Assembly (NCBI GenBank): GCA_023229845.1
Contig: JALNYK010000039.1
Span: 1-24,442, forward strand
Direction of reading: 5' to 3'
DNA from: Gallionella sp.
GTDB lineage: Bacteria; Pseudomonadota; Gammaproteobacteria; Burkholderiales; Gallionellaceae
DNA: 24,442 nt
Positions 14,832 through 22,415 of this stretch are shown in pieces. The translations under genes were made by a program, and so were the position numbers. Within the stretch, counting starts at the first letter, position 1. The number at the start of each line of letters is the position of its first letter. The notes beneath the pieces were generated by a model. The model did no database searches. It saw only the letters and a program-made list of their open reading frames with translations, and was not told the origin of the DNA.

Positions 14832-15863
14832 TCAACAGTGCGGCTTCAGGTGCGACATTGCCTGCCTGACATAGCCGAGCAAGCGCTGGTCGATGCCCGA
14901 TCCCTCCAGCAACTCCGGATGCTGCGCCATTGCCTCGCCTAGCTTCACCTGCGTTTCCGGGTTGTCGCCCGTATAAGAACGCACTAGCTCCATCCAGCGC
15001 AAAGTGAGTCGGCGCATGCGTGGATCGTCCGGCGCCGTGCCGTCTTCCAGATGTTGGAACACCTCGGCAATCAATGCGGGAAACTTATTGGTGCTATTGA
15101 GGTAGTTCTCGCGCAGAAACTCCATTTCTTCCGGCGAGAGGTATTTCTGATAGATCGCATATTTCGTCTCGGCATAAGCCTGCTGAACGAATGCGATCAT
15201 ATCGAGGGTAATACCGGTCTGCGCCTGCACGTCAGGTTCGTTGAAATGCATCACATTCAGCTTGGCAAGCAAGCGAGGGTCTCCATGTGAATCGCGCATC
15301 AGCATCGTTATCCAGCGTTTCGCCAATGTTTGCGCACCTTGGCTTCGTGGTGAAACCTTCGTCTCCATCGCCTCGCGCACCAATTGCACCAGTTCAGCCC
15401 ACTCGGCGGCCGTCGAATTGTCCGCCGTGGTTAACAGGGGGAACTGTTTTTGTTCTTCCTTTGTAAAATATTTATCGTACATGGTCATCATCTCCAGAGT
15501 CGTTAGCCAATCAGCAAGCTCCGGCTCTTCCCCTCGCCGCAACTGGCCTTGCAACCGTGACAAGCGGTCGCGCAGCGCCGTGCTTTGTGCGATTTGCCGA
15601 TCCAGCATTTGAATCTGCCGGTCAACAATCGATGCGAGGTGGGAGCCGGGATTTGCCAAAATCGCCCCAACGTCGGCCAACGACAAACCAAAACGCCGCA
15701 ATGCCTGAATCTGATGCAATCGGGCAATGTCGTTGCGGTTATATAGCCGGTAGCCGCTATCGGAACGCGCAGAAGGTGTGAGCAAGCCGATGGCGTCATA
15801 GTGGTGCAACGTGCGGACAGTCAATCCGCTACGTTTGGCTAATTCCCCCACTTTAAGCAACAT
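14832..15863 (-). CDS. MerR family regulator with TipAS-like effector region
   Basis: The 343-residue protein opens with a MerR winged helix (residues 1-70; VGELAKRSGLTVRTLHHYDAIGLL), followed by a dimerisation coiled coil (about 75-118). The C-terminal region resembles the TipAS drug-recognition domain. It appears to contain two related helical modules: one from K131 (KYFTKEE, with LAKRW at 180-184) and one from K240 (KYLSPEE, with LTLRW at 286-290). TipA-type regulators activate promoters when they bind a ligand. An AGGAG lies before the ATG. A dyad inside a 19-bp promoter spacer upstream suggests autoregulation. The thioesterase gene lies 171 bp upstream on the same strand. Confidence 0.85.
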   Translation of the reverse strand: MLLKVGELAKRSGLTVRTLHHYDAIGLLTPSARSDSGYRLYNRNDIARLHQIQALRRFGLSLADVGAILANPGSHLASIVDRQIQMLDRQIAQSTALRDRLSRLQGQLRRGEEPELADWLTTLEMMTMYDKYFTKEEQKQFPLLTTADNSTAAEWAELVQLVREAMETKVSPRSQGAQTLAKRWITMLMRDSHGDPRLLAKLNVMHFNEPDVQAQTGITLDMIAFVQQAYAETKYAIYQKYLSPEEMEFLRENYLNSTNKFPALIAEVFQHLEDGTAPDDPRMRRLTLRWMELVRSYTGDNPETQVKLGEAMAQHPELLEGSGIDQRLLGYVRQAMSHLKPHC

Positions 15864-15892
15864 CGGATACTCCTTTCTTCATGCGAGCCGCA

Positions 15893-15923
15893 AGATTGGG
15901 GCCTGACGTTACGTGAGGGTCAA
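15893..15923 (-). promoter_or_regulatory. Candidate MerR-type promoter with 19-bp spacer
   Basis: On the minus strand TTGACC (15923-15918) is followed after 19 bp by CAATCT (15898-15893). A dyad lies in the spacer: CCTGACGT (15902-15909), one base, ACGTGAGG (15911-15918), with one mismatch between arms. Elongated spacers with a central dyad are the hallmark of MerR-activated promoters. The -10 match is weak. Confidence 0.5.
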
Positions 15924-16034
15924 GCGCCGGAAACAAAAAAGAGATGTAAAGTGAACGGCAGTGGAGATGTAGCGCAATACTGCGGTCGGAACAGTCCAGA
16001 AACACCATGCAGTGATCGCGATCTTTCCCTCTCG

Positions 16035-16490
16035 CTATGATGTTTGCTTGCAGCCCAGCGCGACGAACTCGCCCTCCAGCCGCCCGGCGGCCTGTCCGTT
16101 GAAATGCAATTCGGCCCGCACCGCAATGCGGGCCTTGCCCTTGCGTTGCAACATGCGCAGGAAGCGCGGCCACTCATCGCTATCGGCAAGGAACGACACG
16201 GCAGTACATGCACCGTCTATCGGCAAATCGTAGGACATGGTGTTGCGCTGAATGACCATGCGACTGGCGATGCCTTCGCCGTTGAGGCGGGTATGCAGCA
16301 ACGACCACGCCGCGAGGATGGCCACAGCCGACGCGCTTCCGCCGAACAATGTGTTGCGATGGTTGATATTGGGTGGCAACGGCGCGCTCAGGACGACGCT
16401 CTCGGGCGAGATATTCTCGACGGCGATCTGCATCGCCCTCGAAAGCGGGATGTGGTCGTGCAAGTATTGCTGGAGTTCGTCAGGGGACAT
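16035..16490 (-). CDS. Thioesterase, YiiD_C type (hotdog fold)
   Basis: The 151-residue product resembles the YiiD C-terminal domain, a putative thioesterase with a hotdog fold. Conserved blocks are HIPLSRAMQIAVENISPESVVLSAPLPPN, then INHRNTLFGGSASAVAILAAW (the helix that carries family residues), and the strand ARIAVRAELHFNGQAAGRLEGEFVAL. The ATG at 16490 has AAAGGA a few bases upstream; a start at 16520 is possible. Substrate is unknown, probably an acyl-CoA. It lies upstream of the MerR/TipAS gene with its own promoter region between them, so an operon is not required. Confidence 0.8.
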   Translation of the reverse strand: MSPDELQQYLHDHIPLSRAMQIAVENISPESVVLSAPLPPNINHRNTLFGGSASAVAILAAWSLLHTRLNGEGIASRMVIQRNTMSYDLPIDGACTAVSFLADSDEWPRFLRMLQRKGKARIAVRAELHFNGQAAGRLEGEFVALGCKQTS

Positions 16491-16525
16491 GGATTCCTTT
16501 CTGATTTTCCCGTTTTTCACTGCGA

Positions 16526-16642
16526 CTAAGATTTGAACGTCTTGGCCGCCTCTTCCCAGTTCCTTCCATCGAAGTGCACCATTTCGATGTCGTCCTTCAC
16601 TAGATGAAAATCATCCGGGCACCGGATATTGACACTGACCAT
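16526..16642 (-). pseudogene. Short open frame, possible C-terminal gene remnant (38 codons)
   Basis: The frame encodes MVSVNIRCPDDFHLVKDDIE followed by MVHFDGRNWEEAAKTFKS and a TAG stop. The sequence looks protein-like (alternating charged and hydrophobic residues). There is no ribosome binding site and an in-frame stop lies at 16667-16669. I do not recognise it. It may be the tail of a decayed gene, or a chance frame. Confidence 0.3.
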
Positions 16643-16881
16643 ATCGGGTGCGGCGCGCTCCCCCCGTCATTCCCGGCTTGCGGTAGCGAGAAAACTCTCC
16701 AAACAGCAATATCTATGCGACGCTAAAACCCATGCAGATAGGCAGTGTAGACAACCTATGTCAAGAGGATCAATGGAGCAGACAAAAACAATGATAGTGG
16801 CAAAATTGATTCGTTGCTTGCTGCCACCGACACCAATTCGCCACAAAACGAGACAACAGGAAAACAACTTATTGATTTGAC
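16643..16881. other. Intergenic region next to tRNA-Pro, no gene recognised
   Basis: A repeat-like CCGTCATTCCCGGCTTGCGG lies at 16664-16683. The rest is of mixed composition, and the frames crossing it have no start signal or familiar product. I see no integrase or att-like duplication of the tRNA end. Confidence 0.4.
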
Positions 16882-16959
<78 letters not shown>

Positions 16960-16967
16960 GGGCGCGG

Positions 16968-16996
16968 ATTATAGCAGAGCGGCGCGAATGAGCCAG
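16968..16996 (-). promoter_or_regulatory. Promoter of tRNA-Pro
   Basis: A perfect TATAAT (16973-16968) lies 10 bp upstream of the tRNA 5' end. CTGGCT, 17 bp further upstream, is a modest -35. The tRNA can therefore be transcribed independently of the pheST-ihfA genes. Confidence 0.6.
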
Positions 16997-17000
16997 CGTT

Positions 17001-17396
17001 TTATGCTTCGAGCAGCGCGATGATGTCGCGTATCTCGCGGCGCACCGCGACGAGATCGACATTCGATTGCACGACGGCTGAAGACGCGGCAGTCTTAGCC
17101 AGCGCGATATCTTCGACCGCGTTGTGAGCCTGATTTTCCAAGCGGTTACGTGCGCCGCTGATCGTGAATCCCTGTTCGTACAACAGTTCGCGGATGCGGC
17201 GAATCAGCAGCACCTCATGATGCTGGTAGTAGCGGCGGTTGCCGCTGCGTTTGACGGGCTTGAGCTGGGTGAATTCCTGCTCCCAGTAACGCAGCACATG
17301 CGCCTTGACCCCGCACAATTCGCTGACTTCGCCGATGGTGAAGTAGCGCTTGGCCGGGATCGGCGGGAGTTCGGAATTAGGCTTGTGGGGTTCCAT
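17001..17396 (-). CDS. MerR family protein next to ihfA
   Basis: The 131-residue protein has a MerR winged helix: YFTIGEVSELCGVKAHVLRYWEQEFTQLKPVKRSGNRRYYQHHEVLLIRRIRELLYEQGFTISGAR (about residues 18-83), followed by a short helix. It has no metal-ligand cysteine cluster. This gene is a conserved neighbour of ihfA in beta- and gammaproteobacteria, and its role is not established. Its start lies inside ihfA (20-bp overlap), indicating translational coupling. The tRNA-Pro follows. Confidence 0.88.
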   Translation of the reverse strand: MEPHKPNSELPPIPAKRYFTIGEVSELCGVKAHVLRYWEQEFTQLKPVKRSGNRRYYQHHEVLLIRRIRELLYEQGFTISGARNRLENQAHNAVEDIALAKTAASSAVVQSNVDLVAVRREIRDIIALLEA

Positions 17397-17688
17397 GATA
17401 GGACTTTTCCACCATGGTCTTCAGCTTCTGGCTGGGATGAAAGGTTACGACGCGGCGCGCGGTGATCGGGATCTCTTCGCCGGTCTTGGGGTTGCGGCCC
17501 GGGCGCTGCGGCTTGTCGCGCAACTGGAAGTTGCCGAAACCGGAAAGCTTCACGCTCTCGCCCTTTTCGAGCTGGGAGCGGATCTCCTCGAAGAATGCTT
17601 CCACCATATCCTTGGCCTCGCGCTTGTTCAGCCCAACCTTGTCAAACAGCAAATCGGCCAGTTCGGCCTTGGTCAACGTCGAAATCAT
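17377..17688 (-). CDS. ihfA: Integration host factor subunit alpha
   Basis: The 103-residue DNA-bending protein shows the HU/IHF pattern: MISTLTKAELADLLFDKVGLN, GESVKLSGFGNFQLR and the DNA-arm signature RPGRNPKTGEEIPITARRVVTF. IHF alpha pairs with IHF beta and bends DNA at specific sites. GGGGAGA precedes the ATG. It follows pheT by 8 bp, the usual pheST-ihfA arrangement, and is overlapped at its end by the MerR-type gene. Confidence 0.97.
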   Translation of the reverse strand: MISTLTKAELADLLFDKVGLNKREAKDMVEAFFEEIRSQLEKGESVKLSGFGNFQLRDKPQRPGRNPKTGEEIPITARRVVTFHPSQKLKTMVEKSYHGTPQA

Positions 17689-17696
17689 TTTCTCCC

Positions 17697-20054
17697 CTAC
17701 ACGCGCAGTTGCGCGCCGTTTTGTTGCAGCACCGCCACCAGCGAGGCGATGCTTGGCTCGATTTCCGAGTCCGTAAGTGTTTTTTGAGTATCTTGTAATA
17801 ACACACGGAATGCAAGGCTTTTTTTGCCCTGCTCCACGCCCTTGCCGCGATACACATCGAACAGACCGATATCGACAACGGAAGGGGCGGAAGCTCCGCG
17901 CATCGCATCCAGCAGGCTCTGCACATCGACTGCTTCGTCAACCAGCACCGCGAGATCGCGACGCACCGGCGGGAAGCGAGAAACGTCTTTTGCCCTCGGC
18001 ACATGACTCTGCGCCAACGCTTCCAGTTCGACCTCGAACCAGACCACCGCCTGCGGCAAGCCGTATTGCTGCTGCCATTGCGGATGCATCTCGCCTATCC
18101 AGCCGATCGCGCGCCCGTCCAGCAGGATGCGCGCCGAACGTCCGGGATGAGAGGCGGGATGTTGCGCCGCCTGGAAGCTCAGGCTGCGAGGTGCAAACAA
18201 TGCCTCGACGTCGCCCTTGACGTCGTAGAAATCCACACTGCGAGCCGGCACGCCCCATTGCTCGGGCTGGACATCGCCATAGGCCAATCCGGCCAGTCGC
18301 TCGTGCTGGGTATAACTTCCCGCCTCGGCGGCGAAACAGCCGCCGATCTCGAACAGTCGCACGCGCGGCTGCTTACGCGCGAGATTGGCGCGCAACGCGC
18401 CGACCAGCCCGCCCAACAGGCTGCTACGCATCACACTCATCTGACTGGCGATGGGATTCTTCAGCGCGACGGGCGCGGCGTTGCCGCACAGGTCGCGTTC
18501 CCACTCGGCTTCGACGAATGCATAGTTGATCGCCTCCTGATAGTCGCGCAGCACCATCGTCTGGCGCAGCTTCGCCAACGGGCGCTCTGCCTCGACCCGC
18601 GGCAGGATGCTCATGCGCGCCTGCGTCGGCATCGCCGGGATGTTCTCGTAACCGTGTACGCGCGCAACTTCTTCGATCAGATCTTCTTCGATGGCGATGT
18701 CGAAGCGATAGCTCGGCGGCATCACCGAGAACTCTTCGCCATTCTGCTCGAACACCATGCCGAGGCGCGACAGGATAGACGCGATCGCATCGGACTCCAG
18801 CGCTATACCCAGCACGCGAAGCACGCGCGAGGTGCGCAGTTTCACCGGATGACGCACTGGCAACTGTCCAACTGCCTCGGTGATTGCACCGGCCTGACCT
18901 CCGCAGATATTAAGGACCAGCTGCGTCGCACGATCCAGCGCCGCCTGCGCGGATGCAAAATCCACACCGCGTTCGAAACGATAGGAAGAATCGGAACTAA
19001 AGCCCAGACGGCGCGACTTGCCGACGATCACGCCAGGCGCGAAAAACGCGCTTTCCAGGAAGATATCTGTGGTCGCATCGTCGACCGCGCTGTCCGCGCC
19101 GCCCATCACGCCGGCCAGTGCGACAGGGCCATTGCCGTCGGCGATCACCAGCATGTCGTCCTGCAGCTCCACCGTCTGCTCGTTCAGCAGCTTGAGGCTT
19201 TCTCCGGCGCGAGCGAAACGCACCTCAATGTCGCCGTTCAGCTTGTTCAGGTCGAACGCATGCAGCGGTTGCCCCAGCTCCAGCAGCACATAGTTGGTCA
19301 CGTCGACCAGCGCGCTGATGCTGCGCAGGCCGCAACGCTCCAGGCGCTTGACCATCCAGGCCGGCGTCGCCGCCCCAGCGTTCACGCCGGAAATCACGCG
19401 ACCGGTGTAACGCGGACATGCAGCCGACGCGCTGACCTTGACCTTGCGGCGCTGGCTGCCGGATTGCGCAAAAGAGCCGACAGGAACGGCTTGCATCGCG
19501 GTGCCGGTCAGCGCAGCCACTTCGCGGGCGATGCCGTGCAGCGACAGGCAATCGCAGCGGTTCGGCGTGAGCTTGAGCGTGATCAAGTGATCGTCCAGAT
19601 CTAGGTGCTCGCGTATGCTCTGCCCGACCACCGCATCGACGGCGAGCACCATCAGACCGGCGCTTTCTTCCGCCAGCCCGAGTTCCTTGTCGGAGCACAT
19701 CATGCCGAAAGAGGCGACGCCGCGCACCTTGGCCTGCTTGATGCTGAAGTCGCCAGGCAGCTTCGCGCCGACCAGCGCACAAGGCGCCTTCATGCCGACG
19801 GTCACATTCCCCGCGCCGCACACGATGGTCAGCGGCTCAGGCTCGCCGACGTTCACCGTCAGCACGTTCAAACGATCTGCGTCGGGATGTTTTTCTTTGG
19901 TCAGCACCTCGGCCACGACGACCTTCTCGAAAGCGGGAGCGACAGGGGTCATCTCCTCCACTTCCAGTCCTGCCATGGTCAACAGATGCGACAACTCCTC
20001 GCTGGTGAGCGAGGGATTCACGAGGGTGCGCAACCAGGATTCGGAAAATTGCAT
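17697..20054 (-). CDS. pheT: Phenylalanyl-tRNA synthetase beta subunit
   Basis: The 785-residue subunit is close to the family's usual length (E. coli 795). It begins MQFSESWLRTLVNPSLTSEEL. The tRNA-binding (EMAP-like) domain lies at about residues 40-150 (VLTKEKHPDADRLNVLTVNVG). The B3/4 region, the B5 domain and the catalytic-like core follow. A C-terminal FDX-ACB domain ends the protein (SRFPPVRRDLAVLVDEAVDVQSLLDAM). The alpha2beta2 enzyme charges tRNA-Phe. The ATG lies one base after the pheS stop, and an upstream in-frame start is not credible. Confidence 0.97.
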   Translation of the reverse strand: MQFSESWLRTLVNPSLTSEELSHLLTMAGLEVEEMTPVAPAFEKVVVAEVLTKEKHPDADRLNVLTVNVGEPEPLTIVCGAGNVTVGMKAPCALVGAKLPGDFSIKQAKVRGVASFGMMCSDKELGLAEESAGLMVLAVDAVVGQSIREHLDLDDHLITLKLTPNRCDCLSLHGIAREVAALTGTAMQAVPVGSFAQSGSQRRKVKVSASAACPRYTGRVISGVNAGAATPAWMVKRLERCGLRSISALVDVTNYVLLELGQPLHAFDLNKLNGDIEVRFARAGESLKLLNEQTVELQDDMLVIADGNGPVALAGVMGGADSAVDDATTDIFLESAFFAPGVIVGKSRRLGFSSDSSYRFERGVDFASAQAALDRATQLVLNICGGQAGAITEAVGQLPVRHPVKLRTSRVLRVLGIALESDAIASILSRLGMVFEQNGEEFSVMPPSYRFDIAIEEDLIEEVARVHGYENIPAMPTQARMSILPRVEAERPLAKLRQTMVLRDYQEAINYAFVEAEWERDLCGNAAPVALKNPIASQMSVMRSSLLGGLVGALRANLARKQPRVRLFEIGGCFAAEAGSYTQHERLAGLAYGDVQPEQWGVPARSVDFYDVKGDVEALFAPRSLSFQAAQHPASHPGRSARILLDGRAIGWIGEMHPQWQQQYGLPQAVVWFEVELEALAQSHVPRAKDVSRFPPVRRDLAVLVDEAVDVQSLLDAMRGASAPSVVDIGLFDVYRGKGVEQGKKSLAFRVLLQDTQKTLTDSEIEPSIASLVAVLQQNGAQLRV

Positions 20055-20055
20055 A

Positions 20056-21066
20056 TCAGTTAAATTGCTTGAGGAATTGCAGGTCGTTCTCAAAAAACAA
20101 ACGCAGGTCGTTCACACCATAGCGCAGCATCGCCAGACGCTCCACGCCCATGCCGAACGCGAAACCGATGTACTTCTCGCTGTCGATGCCGACATGCTTC
20201 AGCACGTTCGGATGCACCATGCCGCAACCGCCGATCTCCAGCCAGCCGCCCTTCCAGCTCATATCCATCTCTGCTGACGGCTCAGTGAACGGGAAGAACG
20301 AAGGGCGGAAGCGCACCTGCATATCTTCGGTCTCGAAATAGTTCTGCAGAAAATCGGCGATCACGCTCTTCAGGTCGGCGAAGCTGACGCGCTCGCCCAC
20401 CCACAGGCCTTCGACCTGGTGGAACATCGGCGAATGGGTCGCATCGGAATCCACGCGGTAGACGCGTCCCGGCGCGATGATGCGAATATCCGGCATCGTT
20501 TCCAGATGCTGGTGCTTAGCGACATGCGCCTGCATGTAACGGATCTGGATCGGCGAGGTATGCGTGCGCAGCACATGCTGCTCGTCGATGTAGAACGTAT
20601 CGTGCATCGCGCGCGCCGGATGGTCTTCCGGGATATTCAGCGCGGTGAAGTTGTAGAAATCGTTCTCGATCTCCGGACCTTCCGCGACGTCGTAGCCGAT
20701 GGAATGGAACAGCGTTTCGATGCGCTCCAGCGTGCGCGTGACCGGATGCAATCCGCCCACGCCGGCAGCGCGTCCGGGCAGCGTGACGTCCAGCGATTCC
20801 GCGGCCAATTTGGCCTGCAACGCACGCTGCTGGATCGCGTCGCGTCGCGCCTGCAAGGCAGCTTCGATCTGCTGCTTGATCTGATTGATGCGCGCGCCGG
20901 CTGCGGGGCGCTCTTCGGCGGAAAGCTTGCCCAGCCCTTTCAACAGGCCGGTCAGGCTGCCGTCCTTGCCGAGATAACGCGCCTTGGCATTTTCCAGCTC
21001 AGCCGCGTCTTCTATCGCAGCAAAACTTGTCAGCGCGTCATCGAGAATTTGTTGTAGTTCTTGCAT
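20056..21066 (-). CDS. pheS: Phenylalanyl-tRNA synthetase alpha subunit
   Basis: The 336-residue catalytic subunit begins MQELQQILDDALTSFAAIED (coiled-coil N-domain). The class II motifs are visible: the HPARAMHDTFY block, motif 2 MQVRFRPSFFPFTEPSAEMDM, and motif 3 GFAFGMGVERLAMLRYGVNDLRLFFENDLQFLKQF. Length matches E. coli (327). The ATG at 21066 is the family start; an in-frame ATG at 21129 lies within the terminator region. There is no strong ribosome binding site. pheT follows after one base. A terminator-like stem-loop lies upstream. Confidence 0.96.
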   Translation of the reverse strand: MQELQQILDDALTSFAAIEDAAELENAKARYLGKDGSLTGLLKGLGKLSAEERPAAGARINQIKQQIEAALQARRDAIQQRALQAKLAAESLDVTLPGRAAGVGGLHPVTRTLERIETLFHSIGYDVAEGPEIENDFYNFTALNIPEDHPARAMHDTFYIDEQHVLRTHTSPIQIRYMQAHVAKHQHLETMPDIRIIAPGRVYRVDSDATHSPMFHQVEGLWVGERVSFADLKSVIADFLQNYFETEDMQVRFRPSFFPFTEPSAEMDMSWKGGWLEIGGCGMVHPNVLKHVGIDSEKYIGFAFGMGVERLAMLRYGVNDLRLFFENDLQFLKQFN

Positions 21067-21113
21067 CGTCGTTCTTTGACTTATTGCTTTTGAACATCTT
21101 CGGTTCTTGAAAC

Positions 21114-21140
21114 AAAAAAGGAGGCTCACGCCTCCTTTTT
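21114..21140 (-). terminator. Rho-independent terminator between rplT and pheS
   Basis: GGAGGC-GTGA-GCCTCC followed by a run of T on the minus strand is a textbook terminator; A-runs on the other side make it bidirectional-like. It lies between rplT and pheS. It should end or attenuate the thrS-infC-rpmI-rplT transcript and could be the pheST attenuator. Confidence 0.85.
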
Positions 21141-21155
21141 CGATTTAGCTTGCGC

Positions 21156-21515
21156 TTAAACGCCGAGGCTGGCTTTAGCTTGCACCACGAATTGTGCAAA
21201 GGCCGCCTTGTCGAATACGGCGATGTCTGCCAGCACCTTGCGGTCGACATCGATAGCCGCCTTCTTCAGGCCGTTCATGAACACGCTGTATGTCATGCCC
21301 TGCTCGCGAGCCGCCGCATTAATACGGGCGATCCACAGGGTACGGAACTGACGCTTCTTCTGGCGACGGTCACGGTAGGCATACTGGCCTGCCTTCATCA
21401 CCGCCTGCTTGGCGATACGATAGACGTTCTTGCGACGACCGCGATAACCCTTGGCCAGGGCCAGAACCTTTTTATGACTTGCGCGCGCTACTACACCACG
21501 TTTTACTCTTGGCAT
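21156..21515 (-). CDS. rplT: Large ribosomal subunit protein bL20
   Basis: The 119-residue basic protein begins MPRVKRGVVARASHKKVLALAKGYRGRRKNVYR, the L20 signature, and length matches the family (about 118). L20 binds 23S rRNA early in assembly and represses its own operon in E. coli. AAGGAG overlaps the rpmI stop, and the two genes are 10 bp apart. Confidence 0.97.
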   Translation of the reverse strand: MPRVKRGVVARASHKKVLALAKGYRGRRKNVYRIAKQAVMKAGQYAYRDRRQKKRQFRTLWIARINAAAREQGMTYSVFMNGLKKAAIDVDRKVLADIAVFDKAAFAQFVVQAKASLGV

Positions 21516-21525
21516 TTTCTACTCC

Positions 21526-21723
21526 TTATGCGTATGGCATCATGGCGCGCACGGACGCCGTGTTGGTTTCATGGACACCTGCCGCCCCGCGCAGCTGACG
21601 CTTGCACTTGGTGGTCTTCTTGGTCAGGATGTGGCGCTTGAACGCTTGACCGCGCTTGATGCTGCCACCGGCGCGGACGACAAAACGCTTTTTCGCGCCG
21701 CTCTTGGTTTTCATCTTAGGCAT
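21526..21723 (-). CDS. rpmI: Large ribosomal subunit protein bL35
   Basis: The 65-residue very basic protein begins MPKMKTKSGAKKRFVVRAGGSIKRGQAFKRH, the L35 signature. AAGGAG lies six bases before the ATG. It is co-transcribed with rplT. A 146-bp leader separates it from infC. Confidence 0.97.
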   Translation of the reverse strand: MPKMKTKSGAKKRFVVRAGGSIKRGQAFKRHILTKKTTKCKRQLRGAAGVHETNTASVRAMMPYA

Positions 21724-21869
21724 GACTGCTCCTTAAGTTATGGTGGGAGGTGCTTTCCGGAGGAAAAACTTGACGACCCATACACCACTTTTTATCGGGG
21801 ATGTTGCTGCTCTTTCATCGCCCCGGCCATCCCCTTCCGCCGGCACGACTAAACTTATTCAGTCAGACC
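21724..21869 (-). promoter_or_regulatory. infC-rpmI spacer, candidate L20 autoregulatory leader
   Basis: The 146-bp spacer can form stems. A 7-bp pair, GGGGATG (21797-21803) with CATCCCC (21828-21834), is clear, and a GGGAGG/CCTCC region lies close to the rpmI start. In E. coli L20 binds structured RNA upstream of rpmI. Whether this spacer does so is inferred from position alone. Confidence 0.35.
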
Positions 21870-22394
21870 TTATTTTTTCTTTGCCTTGGGTGACAGCACC
21901 ATCACCATCTGACGACCTTCCATCTTCGGATACTGCTCGACCACTCCATGCTCATCCAAGTCAGCCCTGATGCGCTCGATCAGGCGCATGCCGATTTCCT
22001 GGTGAGCCATCTCGCGACCGCGGAAGCGCAGCGTGATCTTGGTCTTGTCGCCCTCGCCCAGGAACTTGATCAGGTTACGCAACTTGATGTTGTAATCGCC
22101 TTCGTCGGTGCCCGGACGAAACTTGATTTCTTTGATCTGAACCTGCTTCTGCTTGAGCTTGGCTTCGTGCAACTTCTTGCTTTCGGCATACTTGAACTTG
22201 CCGAAATCCATGATGCGACATACTGGAGGATCAGCCAGCGGCGAGATCTCTACCAGATCCAGCTCAGCTTCTTCCGCCAGACGCAATGCTTCCGCGCTAG
22301 ACACAATCCCGAGGGGCTCTTTTTCTGCTCCAATGAGGCGCACTTGCGGTGCGGTAATCATCTCATTCAAGCGCTGCGATTTATCTTGTGCTAT
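21870..22394 (-). CDS. infC: Translation initiation factor IF-3 (ATA start)
   Basis: The 174-residue IF-3 binds the 30S subunit and checks the start codon. Typical blocks are DLVEISPLADPPVCRIMDFGKFKY (N-domain) and VKEIKFRPGTDEGDY-like and ITLRFRGREMAHQEIG (C-domain). A TTG at 22370 would give 166 residues. The frame upstream reads ATA GCA CAA GAT AAA TCG CAG CGC TTG, and GGAG sits six bases before this ATA. The conserved N-terminal AQDKSQRLNEMI fits IF-3. E. coli infC uses the similar non-canonical AUU for autoregulation. thrS ends 21 bp upstream. Confidence 0.93.
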   Translation of the reverse strand: MAQDKSQRLNEMITAPQVRLIGAEKEPLGIVSSAEALRLAEEAELDLVEISPLADPPVCRIMDFGKFKYAESKKLHEAKLKQKQVQIKEIKFRPGTDEGDYNIKLRNLIKFLGEGDKTKITLRFRGREMAHQEIGMRLIERIRADLDEHGVVEQYPKMEGRQMVMVLSPKAKKK

Positions 22395-22415
22395 TGCTAT
22401 CTCCGTTAGGCAAAA

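Noticed and set aside
18003..19604. Long plus-strand open frame of 533 codons
   Set aside because: It is antisense to pheT and its translation, rich in Arg, His and Gln, resembles no protein.
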